Source of the DNA: Narthecium ossifragum
Lineage: Eukaryota > Streptophyta > Magnoliopsida > Dioscoreales > Nartheciaceae
NCBI GenBank assembly: GCA_963920575.1
Contig: OY986971.1
Location: 7,814,779 to 7,878,778, forward strand
Direction of reading: 5' to 3'
DNA length: 64,000 nt
The notes beneath the pieces were generated by a model. That model had not been told where the DNA came from and ran no database searches. It worked only from the letters and a program-made list of their open reading frames with translations. Positions 52,201 through 64,000 of this stretch are shown here, piece by piece (the stretch's first letter is position 1; each line of letters begins with the position of its first letter). A program made the position numbers and the translations under genes.

Positions 52201-55200
52201 AAGAAAGGGGAAAAACAGCACCAAAACTACACAAGCAACGGCAGCAGAAATGCAGCTGCCGGCTGCTAACAAAAATTGACGAACCAGGACAGGGGCGAGC
52301 CACTTGCAAGACCAAGCTTTACCAGGCCATCAGCCTACTCGTTAGACATACGAGCAATGTACACAATAGAGATTTCCTTAAGGTTGGCAGCCTCCAGTTG
52401 GGGCATTGAGCCTGACTAACCAGATGCCACAGCCAAAACCTTCTCTCGTTGAGGTAGTCAGCAGAATCAAGGCAGCCTCCAGGATATCCGAGCAAGGAAA
52501 ACGACGCCCGCAAAGACACCCTACTGGACCAATCTAAGTGCACCTAGATCAAACATATGTTTCTGCATACAGGAGAGAGACGGCATTTACCATGCTCAAG
52601 AGGAAACTCGGCCATTTCCTCTCCTCTTTCTCCACCATCAGGTATGAATTGGAAATAGCGCTGTTTATTTGAGCTGAGATATCATATGGATGCCTAAGTC
52701 CCCTCCCTCCCTACCTTCCTCTCTCTCCCTCACCTTGGAACTAGTGCTAGTTAGGTGTGCCCGCACATTACATAGAAGGTAGGAGTCCTGAGGTAGTAAG
52801 CAGCTATGCCGAGTTATTAGTTCTACTTTCTTCTCCCATCTTTTTCCATCATCAATATGAAATGGAATTAGTGCTGGCAAGGTTTGCTGAGATATTATGT
52901 GACGTGCTAAATAATTGAAGTGTGAATTACTGCTAGTTGGGTGTCCTGAGATATTATGTGGATGAGCAGAATTATTAGGTCTGCTCCATCCTTCCCTCCC
53001 TCCCTCCACTAAGAATATTATGTGTTTACGCTGCATCATGACGTATATTTCATCCCAACCTCTCTCCATCAGCTTAGAATTGCCGCAAGTTCGGTGTTTT
53101 GAGACATTTCTCTTTCAAATCAGCAATGCCCAGAACCACCCAGTTGGATTGCAAACAGTTCAAGATAAATTTAGCGTCCTAAATACAGCTACATTGAAGA
53201 CATTACTAAAGATCCTTCTGATGAATTTTCAAAATTAATGGACACATCGTACCAAGTGAAAAAGACAAATCAAGAGCTGCAAACAGCTGTATTTTAACCC
53301 AAATCCTTGTGCCTCGCTTGTCAGAGAAGCAACTTATGCCCCTTATACAGTTACTCCAATTCAAGTAGTTCGCATATTAATGTAAGTATGTAATTGGTTG
53401 ATTATTATGGATATTTCTTGGTATAGCCACATTGTCCTACATTCTTTTTTAGGCACTGCCATGTAGTCTTGTGCTCATAATATGTTTCCAAATAGCTACC
53501 ATTACTTTACCCAGAGAAGTAGCCTCATATTAAGTTTGTTCAACTCCAAACCCAGCCTAACATAGCAATTTTTCATCACACAGGGCACAAATCAACCTTA
53601 TAAGAGGCAGCGGAGAGAATAAACATTAATCCGACGGTCCACATCCATTCAACACAAGATCCAAGCATAGAGATTGGAAAAACTGGAAAAACATGGAATA
53701 AATGAAATTGTAACTGAATGGGCAAATAGACCTGGCAAGGGCCCACACTAGTAAGATATAAGATATAGTGAAGATGGAGGGGCTTTAGAGGGAGAAAGAT
53801 TTGAGATCGAAATGTGTCTAGAATTATACATGGGTACAACTAGCAAAAATTATGGGCTTAAATTAGCTAAGAAGTTCCAGAAAGATATACAATTATAATT
53901 ACCTTTCGAATGGCTTAAGCTAGGAAAGCAAGTAGTAAATCTGTTCAGTGGTCGCAAGAATTGATACGGCATAGAAGGTGATTATAGAAAAAAGTGTTTT
54001 TCAATTGTGAACAATCTCAACATCAAGGAGTTGGGACAATGTGGGAAAGCATATAAGAAAGATGACAAGCAATCTTTCAGAGAACAATAGAAAGGGTGCC
54101 TGAGCAGCCAAAAAAATATCAACGCATGTTGCACACACATGCATGAACACGTATGACGGCCTAAGAACAGACATCTAAAACTGGCTCCTAGATAAATACT
54201 GCTATGGCTGCCGAAGTGAAAACCATGGCAGCTGCATATTGTATCCCCTATCTATTTGTCATGGCTATACTGTGGTTACCTTCGCAAGAATTGTATGGCG
54301 AAGAGGATAGAGGAGAAGACAACTGAAAAAACAACGACGAAACACAAAAAATAGTACTATAGTAGAGGTATAGACAAGGATGCCCGGCAACATGTAAGCA
54401 CCTAAACAGCTGCCTGCACAGCCAAGGGGCCCATCTTACTCATCAAGCTAATTAAGGTACCATTGAGCTTGGTGTGGTGCCTTTTCGCCAAGGTCAAAGT
54501 CGGCTTGATCTGATAAGTTCAAACTCAAGCTTCGGTTGATATCAAAATTATGCTTTGAATGCAAGCCAAAGTAAATCTCCACCCTATACCTTATCCTAGA
54601 ATGTACATTGACGAATGCAAAGCTAGTTTCAACCCAAAGCTTATTCTAAATTCTAGCCTGCCTTGTTCCATTACATTACTTCATAGTTCATTAATATTGC
54701 TCTTGCTGCTTAATGGTTCACATACCATACAATCCTATGGCCATGACTCGCTTACCATTTATTGAACAAGTTTTTTCTCAAAAAGAACGAGCTCAATTCA
54801 TTTGTAGCCCTAATCAAAGAATTAAAATAAGCTCTTGAAGCCAACGTTGATAGAATACTTCAAGTATAACAAAGTAACTACTGCATTGTGCACAACTGTT
54901 TACCATAGCATTGAAGCAATTCGGGCCCGGAATTCGTATCAATCATAATACAGAGATGAAAAAATCGAATTAGTTTACATGACTAACTTATTAGCGATCT
55001 ATAGATATAATAGTTGAATGGGAGAAGGAATAACCATACCATCATGTTCAAAATTGAATCACACCTTAAGACACATTTAGGTAACAAGAAAGGTTGATCA
55101 CTTTAACACTTAGGGCAGTCTTTATCATATCATAGAGCAAACATCTTTCCCTAGTGCGTCTACATTATGGGCGAGCATTAAGCCATCATGTGAGGATCCC

Positions 55201-58200
55201 CCAAGGAAGGTGGATTGGGTGGATCCTTGTGTGGATCTGACATCTTGACGATGGGCGATGATTTCGTCAGAAAACTCCAAGTTAAACGTGCTTCCCTTTG
55301 AGCTGTGGAAGAGTGACCTACTGGAAAGTGTTCCCGGTTCTGCGGATGAGCCAAAAGCGGAGCGGTACCGGGATGGCTATCCTACTGGAAAGTGTTTCCG
55401 GTTTCTGCAGATGAGCCAAAAACGGACAGTATTGTGTGGGAGGGGCGAGGGCGTTACACATCACCTCCTAAGATTCAGACAAACATACTGCGAGTAGACA
55501 AGAAGCTATGTAGGTCTATATGTATTCCAAATGAAATAATCTCCATTCATTAGATGATTCAAGTTGTATAGTAACCTAAAATTAGCATAGACCTTTGATG
55601 GGTTTTGAAAATAACTAGAACTACAATCACTTCTTTGCACTGCAAACTTTACTAAAAATCAAAAAATAAACTGGAGAATAAGGCAATCAAATTAGTTCAT
55701 AGAAACAGTTTTAGAAATCTTGGGTATGTTACGTAAAAATTTTCTATACCACGGGGTAAATTTTGGTATTTTTTCATGTTAGCTATTCTTAAACTTATTC
55801 TACAGTGTACAAACAAATGCATTTCCTTTATTCAAGGTAACTGTTTCACATATATCTCTGTTTTCTAACAGAACACCAAAAGAAGAAGAAATATAATGCC
55901 CACACTTATACTAGTATTGCCATACTAATTTTTTCTTATTCTCAAAAGGTAATTCTAAATACACCAGATTTTTTGCTAAGTATACCACAACTTTTATGCA
56001 ATCGGTGGTTAACCGCCGAATCACATGCTAACATGTTCAGTGGGCAATTGCCGAACTATTTGAAAAATTACATAGTTCAGCAGTTGCCAATTGAATATAT
56101 TAGCAGTTGATTCAACCGTTAACCGCTGCATAGTGTGGTGTATTTAGAATTACTCATTCTCATATGACCTATATGACAACCAACGGAGCCTAATTAATCA
56201 AATAAACGAGTAAACTTCGTCCGAACCTAACCCACTAATTAAGAAACCTTATTTGGTTACATGTCTAATGCAATACATAGGTCAACCAACTAGCCTCACT
56301 TGGACCATAACCCAATTAAATAGCAAGGACATTAATTAAGTTCATTCATGGCTGCTATTCTCCATGTAAAATACTAAGTCAATTTAACTGAATGCAGGCA
56401 CATGACGGCACTTGATAGCTAAGAGGTAGGCACTAAGGCAAGTTAGCTACCACCACTTTGAGCCTGCGACGCTCGGAAGTGGCATCTAGACAACAATACA
56501 CCAAAATGGCCATCATCCATAGCCTTTTGAAACACTGAGGGCGTGTTTGGATACACGGGATCCGCCGGGATCCCGTGTATCCAGTGAACGCCGAGGGAGG
56601 TATCCGCGCCCGCGGATACCTCCCCGCGGATACCGCAGGATCCCGCGGTATCCAAACACACCCTGAATGGGGATTAAGACATGATAAACAGCAGTTGGTG
56701 ATTAGCTAGTTCTTTGAAACATCTAGCTTAAAAGGGGGAAAAAATTTCATCTCGTGAACCGTGACTTCTTTTCTCCAATCTTATCAAACTTGATGCCCTA
56801 TCCTAGAAGGTGCCACCAATGACTTCGAGAATTCAAAGCGACAGGGCAGCCAAGAGAGGAGTTACTGCTAAATGAAATAGAGAATCACTGTTCTTTAAAC
56901 AACTGTATGAATGTTGCAGCTTTTCAAAATCTATCGTCAATGAAGATGCAAATCTAAGGAGGAATAGGATCTATTGTCACCACTGTACATCGGCTACATA
57001 ATAGCGATGGTTATGAGAATAGTGTGAATACTCAACATGATAGAATCATCATCTAGGAGAGATTGTTAATGGTACTCATTGTACATATCATTCTGTAAAA
57101 CAGGGCAGACAAAAAAGGTAATTTTCAAGTATTAATCTAGTTATCTCCAAGAAATTTTGTCAAGATATAAAAGGAGGCTACCACTAGCATTCATCCTAGT
57201 TATCTCCATCAGATTGTTAACAATTCATCTAGGAGGTTATCCCTAGAATTCATTGCAATTATCTCAAACAAATTAGTCAAAATTTCATCTAAGAACTTAT
57301 CACAACCATTAAATTGATTTATCTCCCAACAGATTATGTTAAAATCATTCTACAGGTTTTGGGATGAAATCAGTAAGTCAGAACTGAATGAACGGGGTAA
57401 ATTTTGGTAGGGCATTAGGATTAAAACATCTATGACTTAACTAGCTAGTGCAAGCTGAATAGACCTTATTTGAGTCCAAATCCTCCTTCTAAGAAGATAG
57501 GTATTTAACTTGGTCAATTAGTTTTCAGTTGCCAACCTCCATGTTATTAAAACTAAGAAGATCTTCAGTGTAACCAGAGTTGGTTCAATATGACCAGCAT
57601 TCGTTTCATTGTGAACTTTAAACAAATACAATAAGCAAAGTAGAGAAAGATGACAAGATGTCAGAGAAATCTCCTTCAAAACTAATCTTCACTCTTTCTT
57701 GTCTATTCAATAGAGCACCTTCTTTAATCACTCCTTTCCAGTTCCATGTATGTGTACCAATTTAATCCAATAGCAGTTTTGGGCACACGTAGAACCAACA
57801 TTAAAAAACAATTCATGCTAAATACTTTAGAAGAGAGATGGGCCGATTTAAGAAAATGAACTACTCCATCAAATAACACAATTTTTGTGCACAATCAATC
57901 CTAGAAAAAATTCTGACTATCCAACTTAGAGAGATGAGATAACAACTATTTGCATTTAGAGGAATATTGCATGTGGTCACAACCAGCTCATGCAAATTAT
58001 CAACAAGACAAATGTACAACATATAAAAATTGAAAAATGCTTAAGAGAAACTGGAAATAGACAATATTCTGAAAATGTAGAAATAGACAATATTCTCTAA
58101 ATATGTAGATAGACAAGGAAAAGAAAGTCTGAATGTTCTTGCTTTAATTATAGAAGCTACCTGCTGGCTTATGTCAGCATTCCCCCACGAACCCAAAGAA

Positions 58201-61200
58201 GCAGAAGCACCATCAAGAACCATGTTCTTGCTCTCAGTTGATAAGCCTGACACAAGCTTTGTCTCACCACAAGATGTGATAATAACAGAGCCTGGCTGAA
58301 TAGACCTGCCAAGAATCAGTAAACAGAGGATTATGATTAGAACGAATAGGATACAAACTTTAGCCATCAAAGCAAACCAACATACTTCAAGCTGTTGGAT
58401 CTTGCAACAGAATCGACATTCACTGATGGAGTTCCAATTGGTGGTAGGATCTGAGATGTCTTATGGGCAGTGAAGACATGTGATTGATCAACACTAGCAG
58501 AGCTCCTTCCATCAGTACCGAAAGCATCAGCACAAGCACTACTTGCAGCATCTCCAACTAAAGAAGCTACTGTCCTATTTGAGGTAGGTGTAACTAAGTT
58601 GTTCTGAGAAACATTACGAGGCTTCCGAGGTGCCTAAACATAGGAAACAAATATTTTTCAAGTACAATATAAAATAAAAATAACACAGAATTATGGCTTC
58701 AAGGAAGCCCAGCTAGGAAGTACCTTTACCACCTTGGACTTCGCCTTGATCTCTTTCTCCCTCTGTTCTCGCCGATCATGCAGCATCTGCCTCTTGGATC
58801 TTACCTGAATGAAGCCATCCCCATCATTAGGAGCTTCGATTCCTGGCTGATTATAAACACGAACAACTCCACTTTGCAGAGGAGCATCAACATCCTCCTC
58901 AGAATTGACATTCCTTTTCAAGTTCACTTCTTCTGCGCGCTTACTGTTTACGGTAGATACATGCCCCTTCGACACCATTTCTTTTCCAGAAGGTTTGTTC
59001 TTCTTATCAGTGGAGCTGCCAACATGCGAGCTAGATCCTGCCGAATTTAAGCTCCCTGATTCAGCAATCATCTTGTTTGACTTATTCAGAACAGCATCCT
59101 TCTTAACCCCAAACCTTCCAGAAGGCCATGATGACCTCCCATAAGGACTCTGCTTCTCTTCCTGCCCCACATAGGCAGATGGCTCTGCATCTTCAGCCTG
59201 CCTCCTATCAATGTTTTCGCGGACCCTAAACTCAGTTCTCCGGAAGTTTCTCCGAGCACTCCCCTGAAAGGCATTAGGATTTGCATCTGAAGTAGCCATT
59301 CCTGGAAAAGCCGATCGTGTACCAGAATTTCGCACTATATATGCAGCTCTCCTTCCCCTGCTTCCAGATGAAATGCCAGAAGCCTTTGAACCATTTGTAA
59401 CTCTCTCTCCAGGAAAAAACAGAGATGAGCTGGATTCACCATGCATCTCAAGTTGGGTTTCTCTATTACTAACCAAAGGTCTATAGTTCTTCTTTATACC
59501 AGCATCATGCATGCTCTGGCCTTCGGCTTGTGAAATATTTCTAGCTTTATTCTCAACAAAGTTGGAGCTATCTGCTTGTCTGTATGATGCCAGATCTTCA
59601 GCCTTTGAGGAATTTAGCGACTTCTTACCTTCTGGGGTATCTTGAGGCATCTCAGGCTGCCTCATCAAAGATTCAGGCTGCTTATTAACTGGAGCACAAG
59701 ACATTTTCTCACCTAGGTTATTCTGAGTGCCTTTATTTGTGTGATTATGCAGACCGCCTCCAAGATGCTGGTTCAAGGAATACAGAGCTGAAGCGGGCGG
59801 GTGAACAAAGGACAAACGTTGAGGAGCTAACGGCAAAACACTCTGGGAGATAGGGGGTGTGTACCTTAGCTGGCCAAATTGGAAGAGAGGAGGTTGTGAA
59901 GGGTGAACATGAGAAATGGGAGGTCCAACCTGGGGATGTAGATGGAGTGGCATCTGGATAGATCCAATCTGAATCGCTGGAACTGGAGATGGTATCAAAG
60001 AAGGACCAGAAAACAGTCCAAACTGAAGATTGACGGGTAATTCAGGCTGACTAGCAACAGGCGGGGCAGAGGATAAGATGGGGTGAACTGAGGACGTAGC
60101 CGGCATAGCAAACGTTGAAGAAGCCACGGACTGAGCAGAAGGCATTCCTGAAGTAACTGTTGCTATGATATTTTCTGCAGGACTGCTCATGGATACAAGT
60201 GGATCAAGAACCAAATCCTGCAGAGTGTTCTCGGTCTTGTTTATCAAATCTGAAGTGCTATGCATAGTCACCACAGGGGTGTTAGGAAGATTCTCAACTT
60301 GCAGATTGGTGTCATTGTCATTAATCTCTTCCTGTACAACATTAACGGGACCTTCCTGAATTTCAACTGCATTTTCAATAGTTCCAAGATTCTTCTCTAA
60401 CTCGTCCTTACTAGAAACTCTGACTTCCACACCATCATCAAAACCTAAAACAAGGCTTTCCATTTCTCCTGTTGTCTTCTGCATATTTGACTGCAACTCT
60501 TCCAACTCCTGGGCCAAATCGAGATTCTCATCATCACCTTCATGTACCTCATCTTCTTCCTGGTAACCATCACCTTCCTCATCATACTCCTCTTGCTCTT
60601 GTATTTCCTCGTTATTTCCGGCACCCCAATCATCATCTTCTCCATGAGAGACTAAGCTGGACATCATTGCATTATTATCCCCAACCTTCAATGATGATGC
60701 CATGTGCTCACTGTCACTTTCAACAACAATTTCTCCTACAGGAGCAGAGGTCAGAACTGGGGAATCTCCAGATTCATCAAAGTCATCATGTGAAAGTTGA
60801 GTAGGCGAACTAGGAGGACTTGAAACAGAAAGGGAAGACTGTGAGTCACATCTTGGGCTATTCTTCTCTTGCAACTGCACAGGAATTTCATTCTCTTCTA
60901 ATATGGGAGTGGCTGCAGGCTGTCCACGCTTCTCATGATACCCATCATCATAGACTGCCAGCATAGATTCGTCATGCGTACCTGCATGCTGGTATCTCGT
61001 CTCACCATCTGTAAAAGATGAGCCAGAGCGATCTGCAGGGGCTCTGAAGGGGCCCTTATGAATAGAGGAAATCAATGGAGGGGGGAGCACACGAGGCTGC
61101 TTCGAAGAGTGACGAGCTCTACCAATGGATGGAAACCCATCTACCTCAGAATTCTGATAGAATCTGTCCGTATATGGAGCATGTGGACTTCCATGAGAAC

Positions 61201-63670
61201 GATTGGATTCCCACCCACCATCACCAAATTCAAACTCAGCATCAACATCAGGGTTCCTGTTGAAATACTCACCGTCGCCACCAATGTTCCAACTGTCACC
61301 TCCAAATTGGCGAAAATCATCTCGTAGCTGAGAATGTTCCGCTGCACCTCCTTTAGAAAATGGCCTCATCGACATCAGCCCAGGGCTACCATGAAACTCT
61401 TTCCTCAGGAAGCCTCTACCAGAGCCAAAGGCATCTCTCCTTGGCCCACAGAATTCATTTTGCCGATCATGCGAAATGAAAGAGTTGCTACCATTGTCAA
61501 AGGCATCTCTTCTCCAATAATCTGCAGTTTTCCCTTTACCGCTGCATGAGAAACTCCCATCCATTGAAGAGTGAGGTCTAGAACCTGTTTCAGAAGATCT
61601 ATTGATAGTCGAAGAATCAGATGATGCGGAACTAGTTAATCTTTCCACCATTCTTTCTCCATCTTCCCAGTCGCCAACATCTGCAGTCCTGGGAACATCC
61701 CTCTCCCTCATCAATCCCAGAGCCCGGTCATCCCCAGCAGCAGCAGAAACTTTACTTTCCTTTAGCGTAGTATCAGTCTGCCTCCTCGCAATCCTTGCTT
61801 CCAAATCCAGAAGCTTCCTTCGTGCAGCTTCTTTTCTCCTTTCTTCCTCCACGACAATCCTCCTTTTCTCCTCTTCCCTTGCAATTTTCAACTCCTCGGC
61901 TTTTCGGGCAGCTTCCATCCTCTCTTGCTCTGCTCTCCAAGCAGCCTCCCTAGTCTCCTCTTCAAGCCGACGCCTCCTCTCCTCCTCCTCCCTAATTAAC
62001 CTCTCCCTCTCCTCCTCCTCCTTGCGAGCAAGCTCCAAGGCCCTTGCCTGCTCTTCAAGCACCCGCTGCCGCTCCTGCTCTTGCATCCTCTGTACCCTCT
62101 CAAGCTCAGCTTCAAATGATTCCCTAACAGGGTCATAGAAATTAGCTTGTTTCAGAGATTCTTTCTTTCTCTTGAGCAATTTCATATTCACATCTCCAAT
62201 AAGCCCCCCCGAGAAAGGATCACTGCTCTCAAAACCAGTATCCTCAATGACTGGCTTCAGATTGTTCGATGCAAAACGCTTTTCTCTGCTAAAATTCACT
62301 ATTGGCAACGATAACCCTTTATTTCTAGAAGAAAATGGACTCTTGGTGGCTGAACTATTCTGGAAGGCATCTCCTCTGAACCGGTTGTTGGAAATGCCGT
62401 TGTATCTCCCCCTGAGGCTCTGCTCGCTACCCCTTCCGCTGAATGGTTCTGCCCCATTTTGAATGTTCACTCCAGGACTGAAATCTCTCCTGGCATACCG
62501 AGAACCCTGTAGCCCATTACTAAATTCATGGCGTGTTGTGTCTGAAGAAGTGTGAAGACCACCATAACCGATCTCCTTATGCACTTCTCTGCTCACACCC
62601 ACAGGTCTCATTAAATTTCGATCTCTGTCAATGTCAGTTTCCCGGGAACCAAAACCATTTCTATGTTGTGGTGGCGTCATTCGCCAAGAACTGGCATTGC
62701 TAGAACCCAATCCGTCTCGCCCAATTGAATCTGCTCCGAAAAAATTTCTCTGTGAAGCGCCACCACTATCGGCATCACGTGCATCCCGGCCATCAGAAGA
62801 ATCAATTCTTGGTAACCGGTGATCCCTATCTCTCTCTGGAATACTGAGGCCCGTGTCACGCTCGTCATCAGCCCAGTCAGTCGTATGTGGTAGCCGGACC
62901 AGTGGGAGGGGCCCAAGTGGGAAACCATCCTTCTTCTGCAATTGATTCAGATCCCGTGAAGGGCGGCCCTGCCCCCTCTCCTCATCCCAGCCGTTCCTAG
63001 CCACCATGCGAGAAGACTTCATCTGGGGGCGCATGTGTATAGGCGAATCTATTTCCTGCTTCTCCACCTGCCGATTGAATTGCTGCACCTCGCTTTCTTT
63101 GCCCAGCTTCTGCTTCTGATCCAAGGCCTCCTTCTGCTTCAATGGGGAAGCAAAAGTCGCATGCAGAGAAGGGAAGTCCTCACCCCGCAAGAGAACAACT
63201 TTATCCACTACCCGAGCCGGTGATGCCAACGGCGCTGAACGGACACCCGGGGGAACATAAGAGCTACCAGCCAGCACACCTCCTGAGGAATCTTTTTCTT
63301 GGGATGGTGCCACCGGAGGAATAATCCCCGGCTTGGTCCATCCCATAGTGGACGATCCAGTGCTCGATCCACCACCACCAGCGCCAGACGACGAGCCAGG
63401 ACGGGCAGAGGAGTCTGACCGCTCATGCTCCTTGCGGCGCGACGGCAGGTTCAAGGGGGGTGGCACCGCGAGGCGCGGCAAGGAGCTCTTTGCGGCCCCA
63501 GCCGCCGAGGATCCAGAGCTCCGCGGGCGCGAGAGGACCACCATTCCCCCAGAGGAAGAGCTCCCATGAATGCTGCCATGGCGGGCGCGGGCATTTCCGC
63601 CGCCGACGCTAGGAGGCTGGCCATACGACTTGTTCAAGTTCACAGACACGAACTTGCTCGGGTGTGACAT
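48539..63670 (-). CDS. Large PRRC2/BAT2-N-like nuclear or RNP protein (At3g50370-like)
   Basis: Seven coding exons (58724-63670, 58386-58633, 58161-58305, 51332-51518, 50894-51241, 50101-50792, 48539-49219) join at GT-AG sites in one frame, 2415 aa. The start MSHPSKFVSVNLNKSYGQPP with PPPLNLPSRRKEHER is the plant version of the BAT2/PRRC2 N-terminus. RGEDFPSL lies near residue 165. A charged coiled coil (Glu/Arg-rich) spans about 512-627, a very acidic stretch about 1007-1060, and the conserved DGFIQVRSKRQMLHDRREQ about 1620-1640. The rest is low complexity, rich in Ser, Pro and Gln. Animal PRRC2 proteins act in translation initiation and stress granules; the plant role is unknown. An in-frame ATG at 63829 would add 53 residues, but the conserved start is 63670. 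Intron 3 is 6642 bp. Confidence 0.88.
51821..51942. repeat. 38-bp tandem repeat, 3.2 copies
   Basis: The unit starts TTAACCAATTAATCTTTCAC and ends ATCCTGA. Copies at 51821, 51859 and 51897 are identical, followed by a partial copy at 51935. The identity suggests recent expansion. Confidence 0.97.
52145..52538 (-). mobile_element. LINE 3' fragment
   Basis: The minus strand carries an RNase H-end remnant (NWRLPTLRKS, then the trace of ARMSNEQADGL in another frame). A 3' tail ends AACTAAAAAAAGG. Flanks TGCACCT (52138-52144 and 52539-52545) are a 7-bp direct duplication. Confidence 0.65.
52615..53115. repeat. Degenerate tandem repeat, about 120-150 bp unit
   Basis: Four or five diverged copies carry GAATTAGTGCTAG, GGTGT, CTGAGATATTATGTG and CCTCCCTCC words in the same order. 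Confidence 0.5.
55189..55458 (+). mobile_element. Cassandra solo LTR, TSD CATCA
   Basis: 270 bp from TGTGAGGATC to GGGCGTTACA, flanked by CATCA (55184-55188 and 55459-55463). It contains a diverged 5S-like segment (GTCAGAAAACTCCAAGTTAAACGTGC, split over 55267-55295, and GTGACCTACTGG). A duplicated ~60-bp unit, CTACTGGAAAGTGTT...GATGAGCCAAAA, is at 55318-55430. Same family as the TRIM at 29094-29780. Confidence 0.88.
55945..56154. mobile_element. MITE-like element
   Basis: Inverted ends GTAATTCTAAATACACCA and TGGTGTATTTAGAATTAC, with an inner inverted pair around GGTTAACCGCCGAATC and GATTCAACCGTTAACC. Flanked by ATTCTCA (55938-55944 and 56155-56161). About 210 bp, no coding capacity. The superfamily is unclear. 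Confidence 0.65.
56539..56663. mobile_element. GC-rich Tourist-like MITE made of hairpins
   Basis: Ends GGGCGTGTTTGGATAC and GTATCCAAACACACCC, flanked by TGA (56536-56538 and 56664-56666). The GGGTGTGTTTGG end and 3-bp duplication recall PIF/Harbinger (Tourist) MITEs, though their usual duplication is TTA/TAA. The interior is three GC-rich hairpins, with GGGATCC/GGATACC words. Confidence 0.7.
57040..57350. repeat. Degenerate tandem repeat of about 60 bp
   Basis: About four copies carry TTATCTCC, CAGATTGTTAA, TTCATCTAGGAGG and CATTCA words. Considerably diverged. Confidence 0.55.
58724..63670 (-). CDS. PRRC2-like gene, coding exon 1
   Basis: 4947 bp, 1649 codons without interruption. It holds all the recognisable domains: N-terminal motif, coiled coil, acidic stretch and the terminal RSKRQMLHDRR motif. 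The donor is AAG|GTACTT. Confidence 0.9.
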
Positions 63671-64000
63671 TCCCGGGCGCGGCGGAGCCCCGAACTCCGA
63701 TCCAACATGAAACCCTAACCCCAACCCAAGCCTCCTTCTCCACTCCGATCTTTCTCTCTCCCCCCCCCCCCAGCTCAACTCCAATCCTCCCGCTTCCCCA
63801 CTCCTCCCAACTCCGTGACAGCTTATCACTAAAACCCCAAGCCTAGATCGGCGACGAAACCCTAGAAAGCCCGGTTCTTTGGATCGATCAAGAGGTAAGT
63901 GAGAGCGAGAAGGGGAGGTGAGGTTACCTCGCTTCGTGTGGATGGTGGGGGAGGGGTGCCGATGGGAGGCGGCGGAGGAGCGGAAGCGAGGAAATGGGGA
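63671..64000 (-). promoter_or_regulatory. 5' leader and promoter side of the PRRC2-like gene
   Basis: The minus strand has pyrimidine- and purine-rich tracts, a CTAGGGTTTCG telo-box word near 63855, and a possible leader donor GAG|GTAACC near 63925. No TATA box is evident, which is common for housekeeping-type plant genes. Confidence 0.4.

Larger units (their letters stand above)
51519..58160 (-). other. 6.6-kb intron of the PRRC2-like gene
   Basis: Bounded by a GTAGCT donor (58160) and a TTTTCTAG acceptor (51519), with phase 0 on both sides. It holds a 38-bp tandem repeat, degenerate repeats, a LINE piece, a Cassandra solo LTR and two MITE-like elements, each listed separately. The rest shows no coding evidence. 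Confidence 0.85.

Noticed and set aside
63671..63829. N-terminal extension of the PRRC2-like protein
   Set aside because: In frame, but the conserved start is MSHPSKFVSVNLNKSYG; the extension is low complexity and looks like leader.

Overview
The window is nuclear DNA of a flowering plant. It has spliced genes with plant-specific products (a photosystem I antenna protein and a peroxisomal SCP2), and typical plant transposons fill most of the left 45 kb. I could not place the species. A 200-N placeholder marks an assembly gap at 28624-28823.

Only three ordinary host genes are supported. SCP2, a sterol carrier protein-2 domain protein ending in a peroxisomal SKL signal, lies at 14263-14914 (+, 4 exons, 128 aa). 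LHCA5 lies at 46233-47527 (+, 6 exons, 261 aa). A large PRRC2/BAT2-N-like protein resembling Arabidopsis At3g50370 lies at 48539-63670 (-, 7 coding exons, 2415 aa), with a 6.6-kb intron loaded with repeats. All three models keep an open frame across every junction I drew. The LHCA5 model needs two GC-AG introns.

Layout. 1-851: partial LTR. 1025-13105: hAT transposase gene split by a 9.6-kb SIRE-like Copia element (3278-12875) that carries an extra env-position ORF. 14263-14914: SCP2. 15202-22198: Copia element with nearly identical LTRs and an open gag but a decayed pol. 22199-25687: nothing recognisable. 25697-26660: MULE-like element. 26800-28370: ~170-bp tandem repeat split by a LINE fragment. 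28824-31440: SINE-like piece, a Cassandra-type TRIM with a palindromic LTR, and a Copia remnant. 31441-40925: a Ty3/Gypsy element split by two solo LTRs and by the 3' end of a second, chromodomain Gypsy. 40926-45313: plant-mobile-domain ORF split by a solo LTR, then another LTR. 45362-46089: MULE-like element 143 bp upstream of the LHCA5 start codon. 46233-63670: LHCA5 and the PRRC2-like gene, convergent.

The most unusual signal is a set of short palindrome arrays built on GGTCGACC or GATCGATC cores. They sit in the LTRs of at least four retrotransposon families, Copia and Gypsy, usually just upstream of a TATA box. A further array lies inside the SIRE-like element, upstream of a TATA box and its extra ORF. 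A longer two-part module containing these palindromes is shared between the LTRs of unrelated elements in either orientation. This suggests modular exchange of a promoter or enhancer cassette between retrotransposons. That is inference from sequence alone.
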